From Betaproteobacteria bacterium (GTDB lineage: Bacteria; Pseudomonadota; Gammaproteobacteria; Burkholderiales; SG8-41), in the NCBI GenBank assembly GCA_021414185.1, contig JAIOOZ010000182.1, positions 1 to 6,711 of the forward strand: a stretch of DNA of 6,711 nucleotides, given 5' to 3'. Each line of letters starts with the position of its first letter. Position 1 is the first letter of the stretch. A program made the position numbers and the translations under genes. Below are positions 1-6,707 of this stretch, one piece after another. The notes beneath the pieces are model-generated. The model worked only from the letters and a program-made list of their open reading frames with translations, was not told the DNA's origin and made no database searches.

Positions 1-8
1 ATATCCGC

Positions 9-1109
9 ATGAAACTTGCCATGTTCATGATGCCGCTGCACCCGCCCGGCAAAAATTATCCGCAATCTTTGCGCGAAGACCGCGAGGCCATCATCCTCGC
101 CGACAAGCTTGGATTCGAAGAAGCTTACGTGGGCGAACACGTGACGGACGCCGCCGAGACCGTCACTCACTGCATGACGTTTCTGGCGAGCCTGGTTTCA
201 GATACCAAACGCATCAAGCTGGGCACCGGCACCATCAATATCCCGAACTCGCACCCCGCCGCCATCGCGGCGCAAGTGGCGATGCTGGACAATCTGCTCG
301 AAGGCCGTTTCATCATGGGCATCAGCCCGGGCGGCCTGATGTCCGATGCGGAAGTCTTCGGCAATCTCGGCAATGACCGCAATGCGATGTTCGTTGAGGG
401 CATCAACATGGTGCTCAAAATCTGGGAGTCCGAGCCGCCCTACAACATCGAAGGCAAGTTCTGGAAAATTACCACGGAAAAAACCATGATTCCGGAAATC
501 GGCCAGGGCATCATCCTGAAACCGTTCCAGAAACCGCATCCACCCATCGTCGGTACCGTCGTTGCGCCCTTTTCCAAGGGCGTGACCGCGATGGCGGAAC
601 GCGGCTGGTTGCCGATCTCCGCCAACTTCCTGATGCCGCAGTGGGTAAAAACGCACTGGCCCAATTACGTCGAAGGCAAAAAGAATGTCGGCAAGCAGGC
701 CGACACCGCCGACTGGCGGGTCGCCAAAAGCATTTTCGTGGCCGACGACGACAAGACCGCCCAGCGCTACGGCAAGTCGGCAGAAGGCCCTTACCACTTT
801 TATTTCAAGCAGCTCGTGCGCAAGCTGGTGGGCTTCGGCAACCGCGGCAATCTGTTCAAAGTCGATCAGTCCATGCCCGATTCGGCGATTACGCCCGAAT
901 ACGTGACCGACCAACTGGTGCTCGCCGGCACCGTCAACAGCGTCGTCGATCAAATACTCGCCTTTCGCGAGCAGACAGGCGATTTCGGCACGCTGGTGTA
1001 TTCCTGCCATGACTGGATAGACCCGAAGCTCGGCAAGCGTTCGATGGAATTGATGGCGGAAAAGGTGATGCCGGCCGTGAATGCCGCAATCGCCAAATCC
1101 GCAAAATAA
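9..1109 (+). CDS. Luciferase-like (LLM class) flavin-dependent oxidoreductase, probable monooxygenase
   Basis: This 366-residue protein belongs to the bacterial luciferase-like family, TIM-barrel enzymes that use reduced FMN (or F420 in some lineages) to oxygenate or oxidise small organic substrates in the cytoplasm. Seen in the sequence: the first beta strand MKLAMFMMPLHPP at residues 1-13, YVGEHVT at 40-46 with Glu43-His44, the LGTGTINIPNSHP segment at 71-83, LEGRFIMGISPGG at 97-109, and PHPPIVGTV at 176-184. The C-terminal GTVNSVVDQILAF (307-319) is the usual helix of the family. Overall it most resembles the limonene 1,2-monooxygenase-like subgroup, but that name does not fix a substrate. 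The ATG at 9 gives the typical N-terminus. Only 8 bases lie upstream, so no ribosome binding site can be judged, and the frame is open to the window edge. The next gene's TTG start is 22 bases after the stop. The flavin reductase three genes downstream could supply reduced flavin. Family assignment is firm; the reaction is unknown. Confidence 0.9.
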   Translation: MKLAMFMMPLHPPGKNYPQSLREDREAIILADKLGFEEAYVGEHVTDAAETVTHCMTFLASLVSDTKRIKLGTGTINIPNSHPAAIAAQVAMLDNLLEGRFIMGISPGGLMSDAEVFGNLGNDRNAMFVEGINMVLKIWESEPPYNIEGKFWKITTEKTMIPEIGQGIILKPFQKPHPPIVGTVVAPFSKGVTAMAERGWLPISANFLMPQWVKTHWPNYVEGKKNVGKQADTADWRVAKSIFVADDDKTAQRYGKSAEGPYHFYFKQLVRKLVGFGNRGNLFKVDQSMPDSAITPEYVTDQLVLAGTVNSVVDQILAFREQTGDFGTLVYSCHDWIDPKLGKRSMELMAEKVMPAVNAAIAKSAK

Positions 1110-1118
1110 GCCGCGCCC

Positions 1119-1125
1119 AAGGAGA
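1119..1125 (+). promoter_or_regulatory. Ribosome binding site that fixes a TTG start
   Basis: AAGGAGA lies 6 bases before the TTG at 1132, a near-perfect Shine-Dalgarno match at normal spacing. It falls inside the open frame that would otherwise begin at an ATG at 1081, within the end of the upstream gene. It is the main reason for choosing TTG 1132 as the start of the dehydrogenase gene. Confidence 0.8.
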
Positions 1126-1131
1126 TTTTCA

Positions 1132-2130
1132 TTGTTTAACGTTGCAGTGGTCGGTATCGGCTGGTGGGGGAAAACGATCGTTCCCCTACTGAAGCAAAGC
1201 AAAAAAATCCGCGTCGACAAGGTCGTCGAGGTCAATGCGGCGGGCATTGCGGATTTCGCCCGCCAGCATTCCGTCGAGATCGTCCCGGAGTTTTCCGCGG
1301 TGCTCAATGACCCTAAAATCCAGGGCGTTGTATTGTGCACGCCGCATACCCAGCACACAGATCAAATCGTCGCTGCAGCGAACGCCGGCAAACACGTTTT
1401 TTGCGAAAAACCGCTGTCGATGACGCGAGCCGATGTGTTGCGCGCGATAAAAGCAATCAACGACAATAAAGTTGTTCTCGCAGTAGGCCATGAGAAACGT
1501 TTCGAACCGCCGGTCCTCGAGGCCATGGCCTTGGTTAAGTCGGGCAAACTCGGCACGCCTCTGCAGATCGAGGCCAATTTCAGCCAGGACAAATTCCTGA
1601 CACTGGCGGCGGACAACTGGCGGCTGTCAGGCAAGGAAGCCCCGGCTGGCCCGATGACTGCGACCGGCATTCACCTGCTCGATCTGTCGGTGGGCGTTTT
1701 CGGTGAAGCGGACCGCGTGTTTGCCAGCGTCAAACAACTCGGCAGCCAACTGGTGAATGGCGATACGCTCGCCATCCTGGTGTCATTCAAAAATGGCGGC
1801 CATGCATTGCTCAGCGCTATGCTCGCCACGCCGTTCGAAGGCCGCTTTGCGGTTTACTGCACCAAAGGCTGGGTTGAAGTCCGCGACAAAACGCATCCGG
1901 AAGCACCCGAAGGCTGGGTCCTGACCACGGCATTTCAGGGCGGCAAGCGCGAAGTGAAGGAATTCGCCCCCGCCCCTAATGTGCTGGCCAATCTCGAAGC
2001 TTTTGCCGACGCCGCGGAAGGCCGCGCGCCTTATCCGGTACCGCAGTCGCAGATGATAGCGAACATCTCCGCGCTGGAAGCCATCTTCAAATCGGCGGCT
2101 ACCCGTTCGATAGTCCAAGTTGAATCCTGA
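1132..2130 (+). CDS. Gfo/Idh/MocA family NAD(P)-dependent oxidoreductase
   Basis: From the TTG at 1132 this is a 332-residue two-domain dehydrogenase of the glucose-fructose oxidoreductase / inositol dehydrogenase / MocA family. These cytoplasmic enzymes oxidise or reduce a hydroxyl/keto group, often on sugars or cyclitols, with bound NAD(P). The protein opens with a Rossmann fold: MFNVAVVGIGWWG (residues 1-13) carries the GxGxxG glycines. CEKPLSM (91-97) contains the family's EKP motif with the catalytic-type Lys93. GHEKRF (119-124) follows, and ATGIHLLDL (177-185) supplies the His181/Asp184 expected near the active site. The C-terminal alpha/beta domain is complete and the length is normal. 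An ATG at 1081 would add 17 residues, but these overlap the previous gene and precede the Rossmann strand, so I reject it. The gene sits 22 bases after the luciferase-like gene and ends 7 bases before the ATG of the next, implying co-transcription. The substrate is not recognisable; a pathway intermediate is more likely than a free sugar, which is inference. Confidence 0.9.
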   Translation: MFNVAVVGIGWWGKTIVPLLKQSKKIRVDKVVEVNAAGIADFARQHSVEIVPEFSAVLNDPKIQGVVLCTPHTQHTDQIVAAANAGKHVFCEKPLSMTRADVLRAIKAINDNKVVLAVGHEKRFEPPVLEAMALVKSGKLGTPLQIEANFSQDKFLTLAADNWRLSGKEAPAGPMTATGIHLLDLSVGVFGEADRVFASVKQLGSQLVNGDTLAILVSFKNGGHALLSAMLATPFEGRFAVYCTKGWVEVRDKTHPEAPEGWVLTTAFQGGKREVKEFAPAPNVLANLEAFADAAEGRAPYPVPQSQMIANISALEAIFKSAATRSIVQVES

Positions 2131-2137
2131 TCCCGCC

Positions 2138-3313
2138 ATGCTGCCTGCCCCCACTTACGACATGCTCATCGCCAGTGCCCGCGGTCTGGTGCCGGTATTG
2201 CGGGAACGGGCCTTGCGTGCGGAGGAATTGCGGCGCATCCCGGACGAGACGCTGCATGATTTGCATGCGAGCGGCTTGTTCCGCATGCTGCAGCCGAAAC
2301 GCGTCGGCGGCAGTGAGCTTTCGTACGAAGCGATGGTGGAACTCACGGCCATCATAGGCCGTGGCTGCGGCTCGACCGCCTGGGTACTCGCTAATCTCGC
2401 CAATCACCACTGGATGCTTGCGCTGTGGCCGCGCGCCACACAGGACGAAATCTGGGGCAAGTCCGCAGACACGCTGGTCGGCTCGGCACTGACATTTCCC
2501 GCCGGGCATGCAGAGCGCGAGGATGGCGGTTTCAGGTTGTCAGGGCACTGGAAATTTTCAAGCGGCATCGATGCGTCCGGCTGGTGCATGCTGGGCGGCA
2601 TCGTCGCCAGCGCGCAGGGCGAGATGCCCGAGTATTACGTATTCATACTGCCGCAAGCCGATTACCAGGCCCTCGACACCTGGCACGTTGCCGGATTGCG
2701 CGGGACCGGCAGCAAGGATATCGAAGTCAAAAACGTATTTGTACCGGCACATCGCGCGTTGCCGGTCGCCCAGATGAAAGCCGGTGTTGCGCCGGGCGGC
2801 GAAACCGCCCCGCTCTACCGTTTGCCGGTATTCGATATGTTCCCGTATGTGGTGGCAGGCGCCTCACTGGGCATAGCGCAAGGCGCGATCGAGGTTTTTG
2901 TCGAAGACACGCGCCATCGCATTACGGCTTATTCCACTACCCTGCTCGCTGATTACGCGACCACGCAGGCGCGGCTCGGCCATGCGGCGGCTGCGGTTGC
3001 CGCGGCCGAACGTATCCTGATGGGCAATTGCAGGGAAGCAATGGAAATGGCTGCCCACCACACCATGCCGGCGGCTGACCAGAAAATTCGCCTGCGCCGC
3101 GACGCCGCTTACGCAGCGCATCTGTGCACCGAAAGCGTCGATTTGCTGTTTGGCGCCGGCGGTGGCGAATTTCTTTTCAACCAGCAATCCATCCAGCGCA
3201 GCTTTCGCGACGTGCACGCCGCGAACAGCCACTACGCGCTGGCATGGGACATCGCGACCACCATGGCCGGCAAGAGCCTGCTGGGTATCGGCGCAGATGT
3301 GCCGACCCTTTGA
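2138..3313 (+). CDS. Acyl-CoA-dehydrogenase-fold flavin-dependent monooxygenase, oxygenase component (HpaB C2/HsaA-like)
   Basis: This 391-residue protein has the acyl-CoA dehydrogenase fold but looks like a group D flavin monooxygenase, the oxygenase half of two-component systems such as 4-hydroxyphenylacetate hydroxylase C2 and HsaA, which take FADH2 or FMNH2 from a separate reductase. Seen: helical N-terminal domain (about 1-110) with RIPDETLHDLHASGLFRM at 33-50 and GSTAWVLANLANHHW at 78-92; middle beta domain with LSGHWKFSSGID at 134-145, where Ser141/Ser142 match the region of the catalytic serine in that group; C-terminal helical domain ending in QRSFRDVHAANSH (353-365), with His360 in the RDxHA motif typical of these oxygenases. 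I see no clear acyl-CoA dehydrogenase catalytic glutamate. The start is uncertain: ATG 2138 gives a clean N-terminus, while TTG 2120 would add six residues and overlap the previous gene; neither has a strong ribosome binding site. The flavin reductase overlaps its stop codon, which strongly supports the two-component role. Substrate unknown; a phenol or other aromatic is the family norm. Confidence 0.87.
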   Translation: MLPAPTYDMLIASARGLVPVLRERALRAEELRRIPDETLHDLHASGLFRMLQPKRVGGSELSYEAMVELTAIIGRGCGSTAWVLANLANHHWMLALWPRATQDEIWGKSADTLVGSALTFPAGHAEREDGGFRLSGHWKFSSGIDASGWCMLGGIVASAQGEMPEYYVFILPQADYQALDTWHVAGLRGTGSKDIEVKNVFVPAHRALPVAQMKAGVAPGGETAPLYRLPVFDMFPYVVAGASLGIAQGAIEVFVEDTRHRITAYSTTLLADYATTQARLGHAAAAVAAAERILMGNCREAMEMAAHHTMPAADQKIRLRRDAAYAAHLCTESVDLLFGAGGGEFLFNQQSIQRSFRDVHAANSHYALAWDIATTMAGKSLLGIGADVPTL

Positions 3314-3828
3314 TGCCCATGGATAACGATTTCCATTTTCCGACTGCGGACGCCGACCCGCGCGATATCTGCAAAGCGCTGGGACTGTTTGCGACCGGCG
3401 TCACTATCGTGACGACCAGGACAGGGGCTGGCGAATCGATTGGGCTGACCTGCAATTCCTTCAGCTCGGTATCGCTTTCGCCTCCGCTGGTCCTGTGGAG
3501 CCTGTCGCTGCGCTCGCCCAATTTGCCGAATTTCCTGCAAGCGACACATTTTGCGGTCAATGTGCTTGCGCACGATCAGATCGATCTCGCAAAGCGTTTC
3601 GCGCAGCCGATAGCGAATAAGTTCGAAGGCGTCAAACAGGTTTCCGGGGCGCATGGCATGCCCCTGATCGAGCACGTTGGCGCGCAATTCGAGTGCCGCA
3701 CTGAAGCACGTCATTACAGCGGTGACCACGTCATATTCATCGGCAACGTGCTGCAATACCGGTTTTCCGAACGCGCACCCTTGCTGTTTTTTCGCGGACG
3801 CTACGCCGCGGTCCAGGAAAACTCCTGA
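3313..3828 (+). CDS. Flavin reductase (HpaC/HsaB-type), reductase partner of the upstream monooxygenase
   Basis: This 171-residue protein is a flavin reductase-domain (DIM6/NTAB, HpaC-like) enzyme that uses NAD(P)H to make reduced FMN or FAD for a separate oxygenase. Seen: FATGVTIVTTR at residues 26-36, GLTCNSFSSVSLSPPLVLWS at 44-63 (the flavin-binding core; the SPP turn is diagnostic), FAVNVLA at 80-86, and SGDHVIFIGNV at 136-146. It has no extra C-terminal domain and its length is usual for the family. The ATG at 3313 shares its A with the TGA stop of the oxygenase gene (TGATG), and no Shine-Dalgarno sequence precedes it, so translation is probably coupled. A second ATG at 3319 would give a protein two residues shorter. 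The pairing with the preceding gene is the classic two-component monooxygenase arrangement. Whether it prefers FMN or FAD, NADH or NADPH, cannot be told from the sequence. Confidence 0.93.
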   Translation: MPMDNDFHFPTADADPRDICKALGLFATGVTIVTTRTGAGESIGLTCNSFSSVSLSPPLVLWSLSLRSPNLPNFLQATHFAVNVLAHDQIDLAKRFAQPIANKFEGVKQVSGAHGMPLIEHVGAQFECRTEARHYSGDHVIFIGNVLQYRFSERAPLLFFRGRYAAVQENS

Positions 3829-3870
3829 CCGTCGCTGCGCGCATGTCCGCATTGGCATTAATTAAAGAAA

Positions 3871-3877
3871 GGCAGGA
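3871..3877 (+). promoter_or_regulatory. Ribosome binding site of the FAH-family gene
   Basis: GGCAGGA, with its AGGA core ending 8 bases before the ATG at 3886, is a moderate Shine-Dalgarno match and supports that start. A three-codon frame ATG-ACC-CGA-TGA starts at 3878, and its stop overlaps the real start codon. The site lies in the 57-base gap after the flavin reductase, whose AT-rich stretch at 3857-3870 shows no convincing -35/-10 promoter pair. Confidence 0.55.
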
Positions 3878-3885
3878 ATGACCCG

Positions 3886-4755
3886 ATGAAGCTGCTGCGT
3901 TATGGCAAGAACGGTTACGAAAAACCCGGCCTGCTCGACCACTCGGACCAGATCCGCGATCTCTCCGGCATCATCAGTAATCTGGATGCGCAGACGATTA
4001 CGCCCGCCGGGCTGAAGAAGCTGCGTGCGATCGACCCCGAGTCGCTGCCGCTGGTAAAGGGCAAACCGCGCCTTGGTGTCCCCTTTACCGGGATCAGCAA
4101 ATTCGTGGCGGTCGGCCTCAATTACTCCGACCACGCCGCCGAAGCCGGCATGCCGGTGCCGAGCGAACCCATACTGTTTACCAAGGCGACCACGTCGATT
4201 ACCGGCCCTAACGATCCGGTGGTATTGCCGCAAGACGCGCGCAAAGGCGACTGGGAAGTCGAACTCGCCATCGTGATCGGCACCGTCGCGCGCTATGTGC
4301 CCGAAGAACGCGCCCTCGACTATGTCGCCGGCTATTGCGTCACCAACGACGTTTCCGAGCGCAGCTTCCAGCTGGAGCGCGGCAGCCAGTGGGACCGCGG
4401 CAAGGGTTGTGACACCTTCGGCCCGCTCGGCCCCTATCTGGTAACGACGGAAGAAATTCCCAACCCGCAGGCGCTCGACATGTGGCTGGACCTGAACGGC
4501 CAGCGCATGCAGACCGGCAATACGCGCACGATGATATTCGGTGCGGCTTTTCTCGTCAGCTATATCAGCCGTTTCATGACGCTGCTGCCAGGCGACGTGA
4601 TTGCGACCGGCACCCCGCCTGGCGTCGGGCTCGGCAAAAAGCCGCCGGTTTACCTCAAGCCCGGCGACGTGATGACGCTGGGCCTCAAAGGGCTGGGCGA
4701 GCAGCGCCAGGAAGTGCGTGCATACACGCCGGAGTTCTGGAAAAGCTATCCCTGA
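3886..4755 (+). CDS. Fumarylacetoacetate hydrolase (FAH) family protein
   Basis: This 289-residue cytoplasmic enzyme belongs to the FAH family, metal-dependent enzymes that cleave C-C bonds in dicarbonyl compounds, decarboxylate or isomerise them. Seen: a family-typical N-terminal domain (about 1-65, beginning MKLLRYG); then the catalytic domain with FVAVGLNYSDHAAEAG at 73-88 (His83), DWEVELAIVIG at 122-132 (Glu124 and Glu126, the expected metal ligands), CVTNDVSER at 151-159 (Asp155, the third ligand), KGCDTFGPLGPYLV at 173-186, and GDVIATGTPPGVGLG at 236-250. All expected metal ligands are present, so it should be active. Closely similar proteins are often labelled ureidoglycolate lyase, 2-hydroxyhepta-2,4-diene-1,7-dioate isomerase, or 2,4-diketo-3-deoxy-sugar-acid hydrolase; the sequence does not decide among them. 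As the last visible gene of the operon it would act on a late product of the flavin oxygenase and dehydrogenase. Start ATG 3886 is backed by an upstream AGGA and the conserved N-terminus. Confidence 0.92.
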   Translation: MKLLRYGKNGYEKPGLLDHSDQIRDLSGIISNLDAQTITPAGLKKLRAIDPESLPLVKGKPRLGVPFTGISKFVAVGLNYSDHAAEAGMPVPSEPILFTKATTSITGPNDPVVLPQDARKGDWEVELAIVIGTVARYVPEERALDYVAGYCVTNDVSERSFQLERGSQWDRGKGCDTFGPLGPYLVTTEEIPNPQALDMWLDLNGQRMQTGNTRTMIFGAAFLVSYISRFMTLLPGDVIATGTPPGVGLGKKPPVYLKPGDVMTLGLKGLGEQRQEVRAYTPEFWKSYP

Positions 4756-4761
4756 GTTTAC

Positions 4762-4786
4762 GTAGCAGGCACGCGGCTGCCGCTAC
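4762..4786 (+). other. Weak hairpin just after the FAH gene
   Basis: GTAGC at 4762-4766 pairs with GCTAC at 4782-4786, and GGCA at 4768-4771 pairs with TGCC at 4778-4781. This leaves a bulged A at 4767 and a six-base loop. It starts 6 bases after the FAH stop codon but has no T-tract after it on the plus strand, so it is not a standard intrinsic terminator. It could protect the 3' end of the operon transcript, or be chance. Confidence 0.3.
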
Positions 4787-4799
4787 CGCCCGCTTCAGC

Positions 4800-4832
4800 A
4801 AAAAAAACGCCCACCGGCAAAGCCGGTGGGCG
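4800..4832 (-). terminator. Rho-independent terminator of pckG
   Basis: A perfect 11-base-pair GC-rich stem (4808-4818 with 4822-4832) closes an AAA loop (4819-4821; TTT on the minus strand). Eight consecutive A at 4800-4807 on the plus strand read as eight T directly after the stem on the minus strand. The structure starts 33 bases past the pckG stop codon, so it fits as its intrinsic terminator. Read on the plus strand the hairpin lacks a T-tract, so it is not a standard terminator for the five-gene operon. Confidence 0.9.
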
Positions 4833-4865
4833 GTGGCAACCACTCGTAAGGAGAATTAGCGTGGG

Positions 4866-6707
4866 TTACCCAAAACTTCTTGCCAGCGCCTGCCGCTGCG
4901 CTTTCAGCGCGTCGGGCAGCCTGTCCTGCAAATCCTTGAACAATTTGTCGTGATCCAGCAATTCCTTGCGCCACAATTCGGCGTCGAGTGACATGAGCTT
5001 CGTGAAGCGCTCCGGGCTCATCCCCTTCATGCCGGCAAGGTCGAGATCTTCATAACGCGGGGCGCTGCCCAAAGCGGTTTTCTCAGCCTGTGCCCGCCCC
5101 ATGCAGCGTTCGACGATCCATTTGAGGACGCGCATGTTCTCGCCGAAGCCAGGCCAAAGGAATTTGCCGTTTTCATCGAGGCGAAACCAGTTCACGCCGA
5201 ATATGCGCGGCGGATGGGCGACTTTCGCTCCGACCTCCAGCCAATGCTTGAAGTAATCGCCGAAATGGTAGCCGCAGAAAGGCAGCATCGCGAACGGGTC
5301 GCGGCGCACCACACCTTGGGCCCCTGTCATGGCAGCGGTCGTTTCCGATGCCATGGTGGCGGCGAGATAGACTCCACTGTTCCAATCGCTCGCTTCCGTT
5401 ACCAGCGGGACAGTAGTGCTGCGGCGGCCACCAAACAGGAAAGCCGAAATCGGCACGCCGGCAGGGTTTTCCCAATCAGGATCCGCGCAGGGTATCTGCG
5501 ATGCATGCACCGTAAAACGCGCGTTCGGATGGGCGGCCTTGCGGCCGCAGCCTGCGGTCCATTCCTTGCCTTGCCAGTCGATCAGGTTTTCGGGCGGCGG
5601 CGTGGTCATGCCTTCCCACCACACGTCGCCATCAGGCGTCATCGCGACATTGGTGTAAATCACGTTCTTGCCAAGCGCCGCCAGGCAATTGGGATTGGTA
5701 TCCTTAGACGTGCCGGGGGCGACACCGAATGCTCCCGACTCTGGATTGATCGCATACAGGCGTCCGTCTTTACCGGGCTTGATCCACGCGATGTCTTCGC
5801 CTATGGTGGTGACTTTCCAGCCCTTCAGTTCATTGGGCGGAATCAGCATGGCGAGATTGGTTTTGCCGCACGCGCTCGGAAACGCTGCTGCAATGTATTG
5901 TTTTTCGCCATCAGGCGGCTGGATGCCGAGTATTAGCATGTGCTCGGCCAACCAGCCCTGCTCGCGCGCCATGATAGACGCGATGCGCAAGGCGAAACAT
6001 TTTTTTCCGAGCAGCGCATTGCCGCCGTAACCGCTGCCGAACGACCAGATCGATTTTTCTTCCGGGAAGTGCACGATCCATTTTTCGGCCTTGTTGCTCG
6101 GCCACGGAATGTCTTTCTGCCCTGTCGCCAGCGGCATGCCGACCGAGTGCACGCAGGGAACGAAAAAGCCGTCGCTGCCCAGCACGTCGAGAACGGCGCG
6201 TCCCATGCGCGTCATGATGCGCATGCTGGCCACGACATAAGGCGAATCCGTCAGTTCCACGCCGATATGCGAGATATGCGAGCCAAGCGGCCCCATGCTG
6301 AACGGAATCACGTACATGGTGCGTCCGCGCATGCAGCCGTCGAACAGCTTGTCCAGCGTCGCTTTCATTTCGGCGGGCGCTATCCAGTTGTTGTTGGGGC
6401 CGGCTTCCTGCTGCGTCTTGCTGCAAACGAAGGTGCGGTCTTCCATGCGCGCGACGTCATCGGGGTCGGAGCGCGCGAGAAACGAATTGGGACGCTTTTC
6501 TTCGTTCAGCCGGATCAGCGTGCCGCTGCGCACCATCTCTTCGCACAGGCGGTCGTATTCCGCTTCAGACCCGTCGCACCAGTAAATTTCGTCCGGTTTG
6601 GTGAGTTGCGCGATCTCGCGCACCCAGGCCTTGAGTTTTTTGTGGTTCACGTAGTCCGGCGCTTGAAAAGTGTCCGGAATGCGTGCCGCGGCGGCCGTTT
6701 GCTTCAT
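4866..6707 (-). CDS. pckG: Phosphoenolpyruvate carboxykinase (GTP)
   Basis: This 613-residue enzyme converts oxaloacetate and GTP to phosphoenolpyruvate, CO2 and GDP in the cytoplasm, the entry step of gluconeogenesis from organic acids. It is the GTP-dependent class, not the ATP class. Seen: DVARMEDRTFVCS at 84-96 (Arg87, substrate-binding position); SFGSGYGGNALLGKKCFALR at 222-241 (Tyr227, and Lys235/Lys236 near the Mn site); FPSACGKTNLAML at 276-288, the GTP-PEPCK P-loop with the hallmark Cys280 and Lys282; GEDIAWIKPG at 303-312 (Asp305, metal ligand); NARFTV at 395-400 (Arg397); and FLFGGRRSTTVPLV at 423-436 in the nucleotide-binding part. Length is normal and no key residue is missing. 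The ATG at 6705-6707 gives an N-terminus of the usual extent; only 4 bases remain upstream, so its promoter and ribosome binding site lie outside the window. It converges on the catabolic operon and ends with its own terminator. Such genes are commonly induced on gluconeogenic carbon sources, but no regulatory site is visible here. Confidence 0.97.
   Translation of the reverse strand: MKQTAAAARIPDTFQAPDYVNHKKLKAWVREIAQLTKPDEIYWCDGSEAEYDRLCEEMVRSGTLIRLNEEKRPNSFLARSDPDDVARMEDRTFVCSKTQQEAGPNNNWIAPAEMKATLDKLFDGCMRGRTMYVIPFSMGPLGSHISHIGVELTDSPYVVASMRIMTRMGRAVLDVLGSDGFFVPCVHSVGMPLATGQKDIPWPSNKAEKWIVHFPEEKSIWSFGSGYGGNALLGKKCFALRIASIMAREQGWLAEHMLILGIQPPDGEKQYIAAAFPSACGKTNLAMLIPPNELKGWKVTTIGEDIAWIKPGKDGRLYAINPESGAFGVAPGTSKDTNPNCLAALGKNVIYTNVAMTPDGDVWWEGMTTPPPENLIDWQGKEWTAGCGRKAAHPNARFTVHASQIPCADPDWENPAGVPISAFLFGGRRSTTVPLVTEASDWNSGVYLAATMASETTAAMTGAQGVVRRDPFAMLPFCGYHFGDYFKHWLEVGAKVAHPPRIFGVNWFRLDENGKFLWPGFGENMRVLKWIVERCMGRAQAEKTALGSAPRYEDLDLAGMKGMSPERFTKLMSLDAELWRKELLDHDKLFKDLQDRLPDALKAQRQALARSFG

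Noticed and set aside
1081..1131. ATG 1081 as the start of the Gfo/Idh/MocA gene
   Set aside because: It overlaps the previous gene by 29 bases and precedes a strong ribosome binding site and TTG that place the Rossmann motif at the usual distance from the N-terminus.
198..1358. A 386-codon open frame on the minus strand, opposite the luciferase-like gene and the start of the dehydrogenase gene
   Set aside because: It is antisense to two well-supported genes, has no recognisable domain, and its composition (many His, Arg, Gly, Ala) is what a GC-rich antisense shadow gives.
2120..2137. TTG 2120 as the start of the acyl-CoA-dehydrogenase-like gene
   Set aside because: It would overlap the previous gene, has no better ribosome binding site, and ATG 2138 is in frame just after the previous stop. 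I cannot fully exclude it.
2138..3313. A true acyl-CoA dehydrogenase of fatty-acid or CoA-ester oxidation
   Set aside because: The RDxHA motif near the C-terminus, the lack of a clear catalytic glutamate and the overlapping flavin reductase gene all point to a two-component monooxygenase.
5214..5936. A 240-codon plus-strand open frame inside pckG
   Set aside because: It is antisense to highly conserved PEPCK sequence, with no family motif and a shadow-like His/Arg-rich composition.
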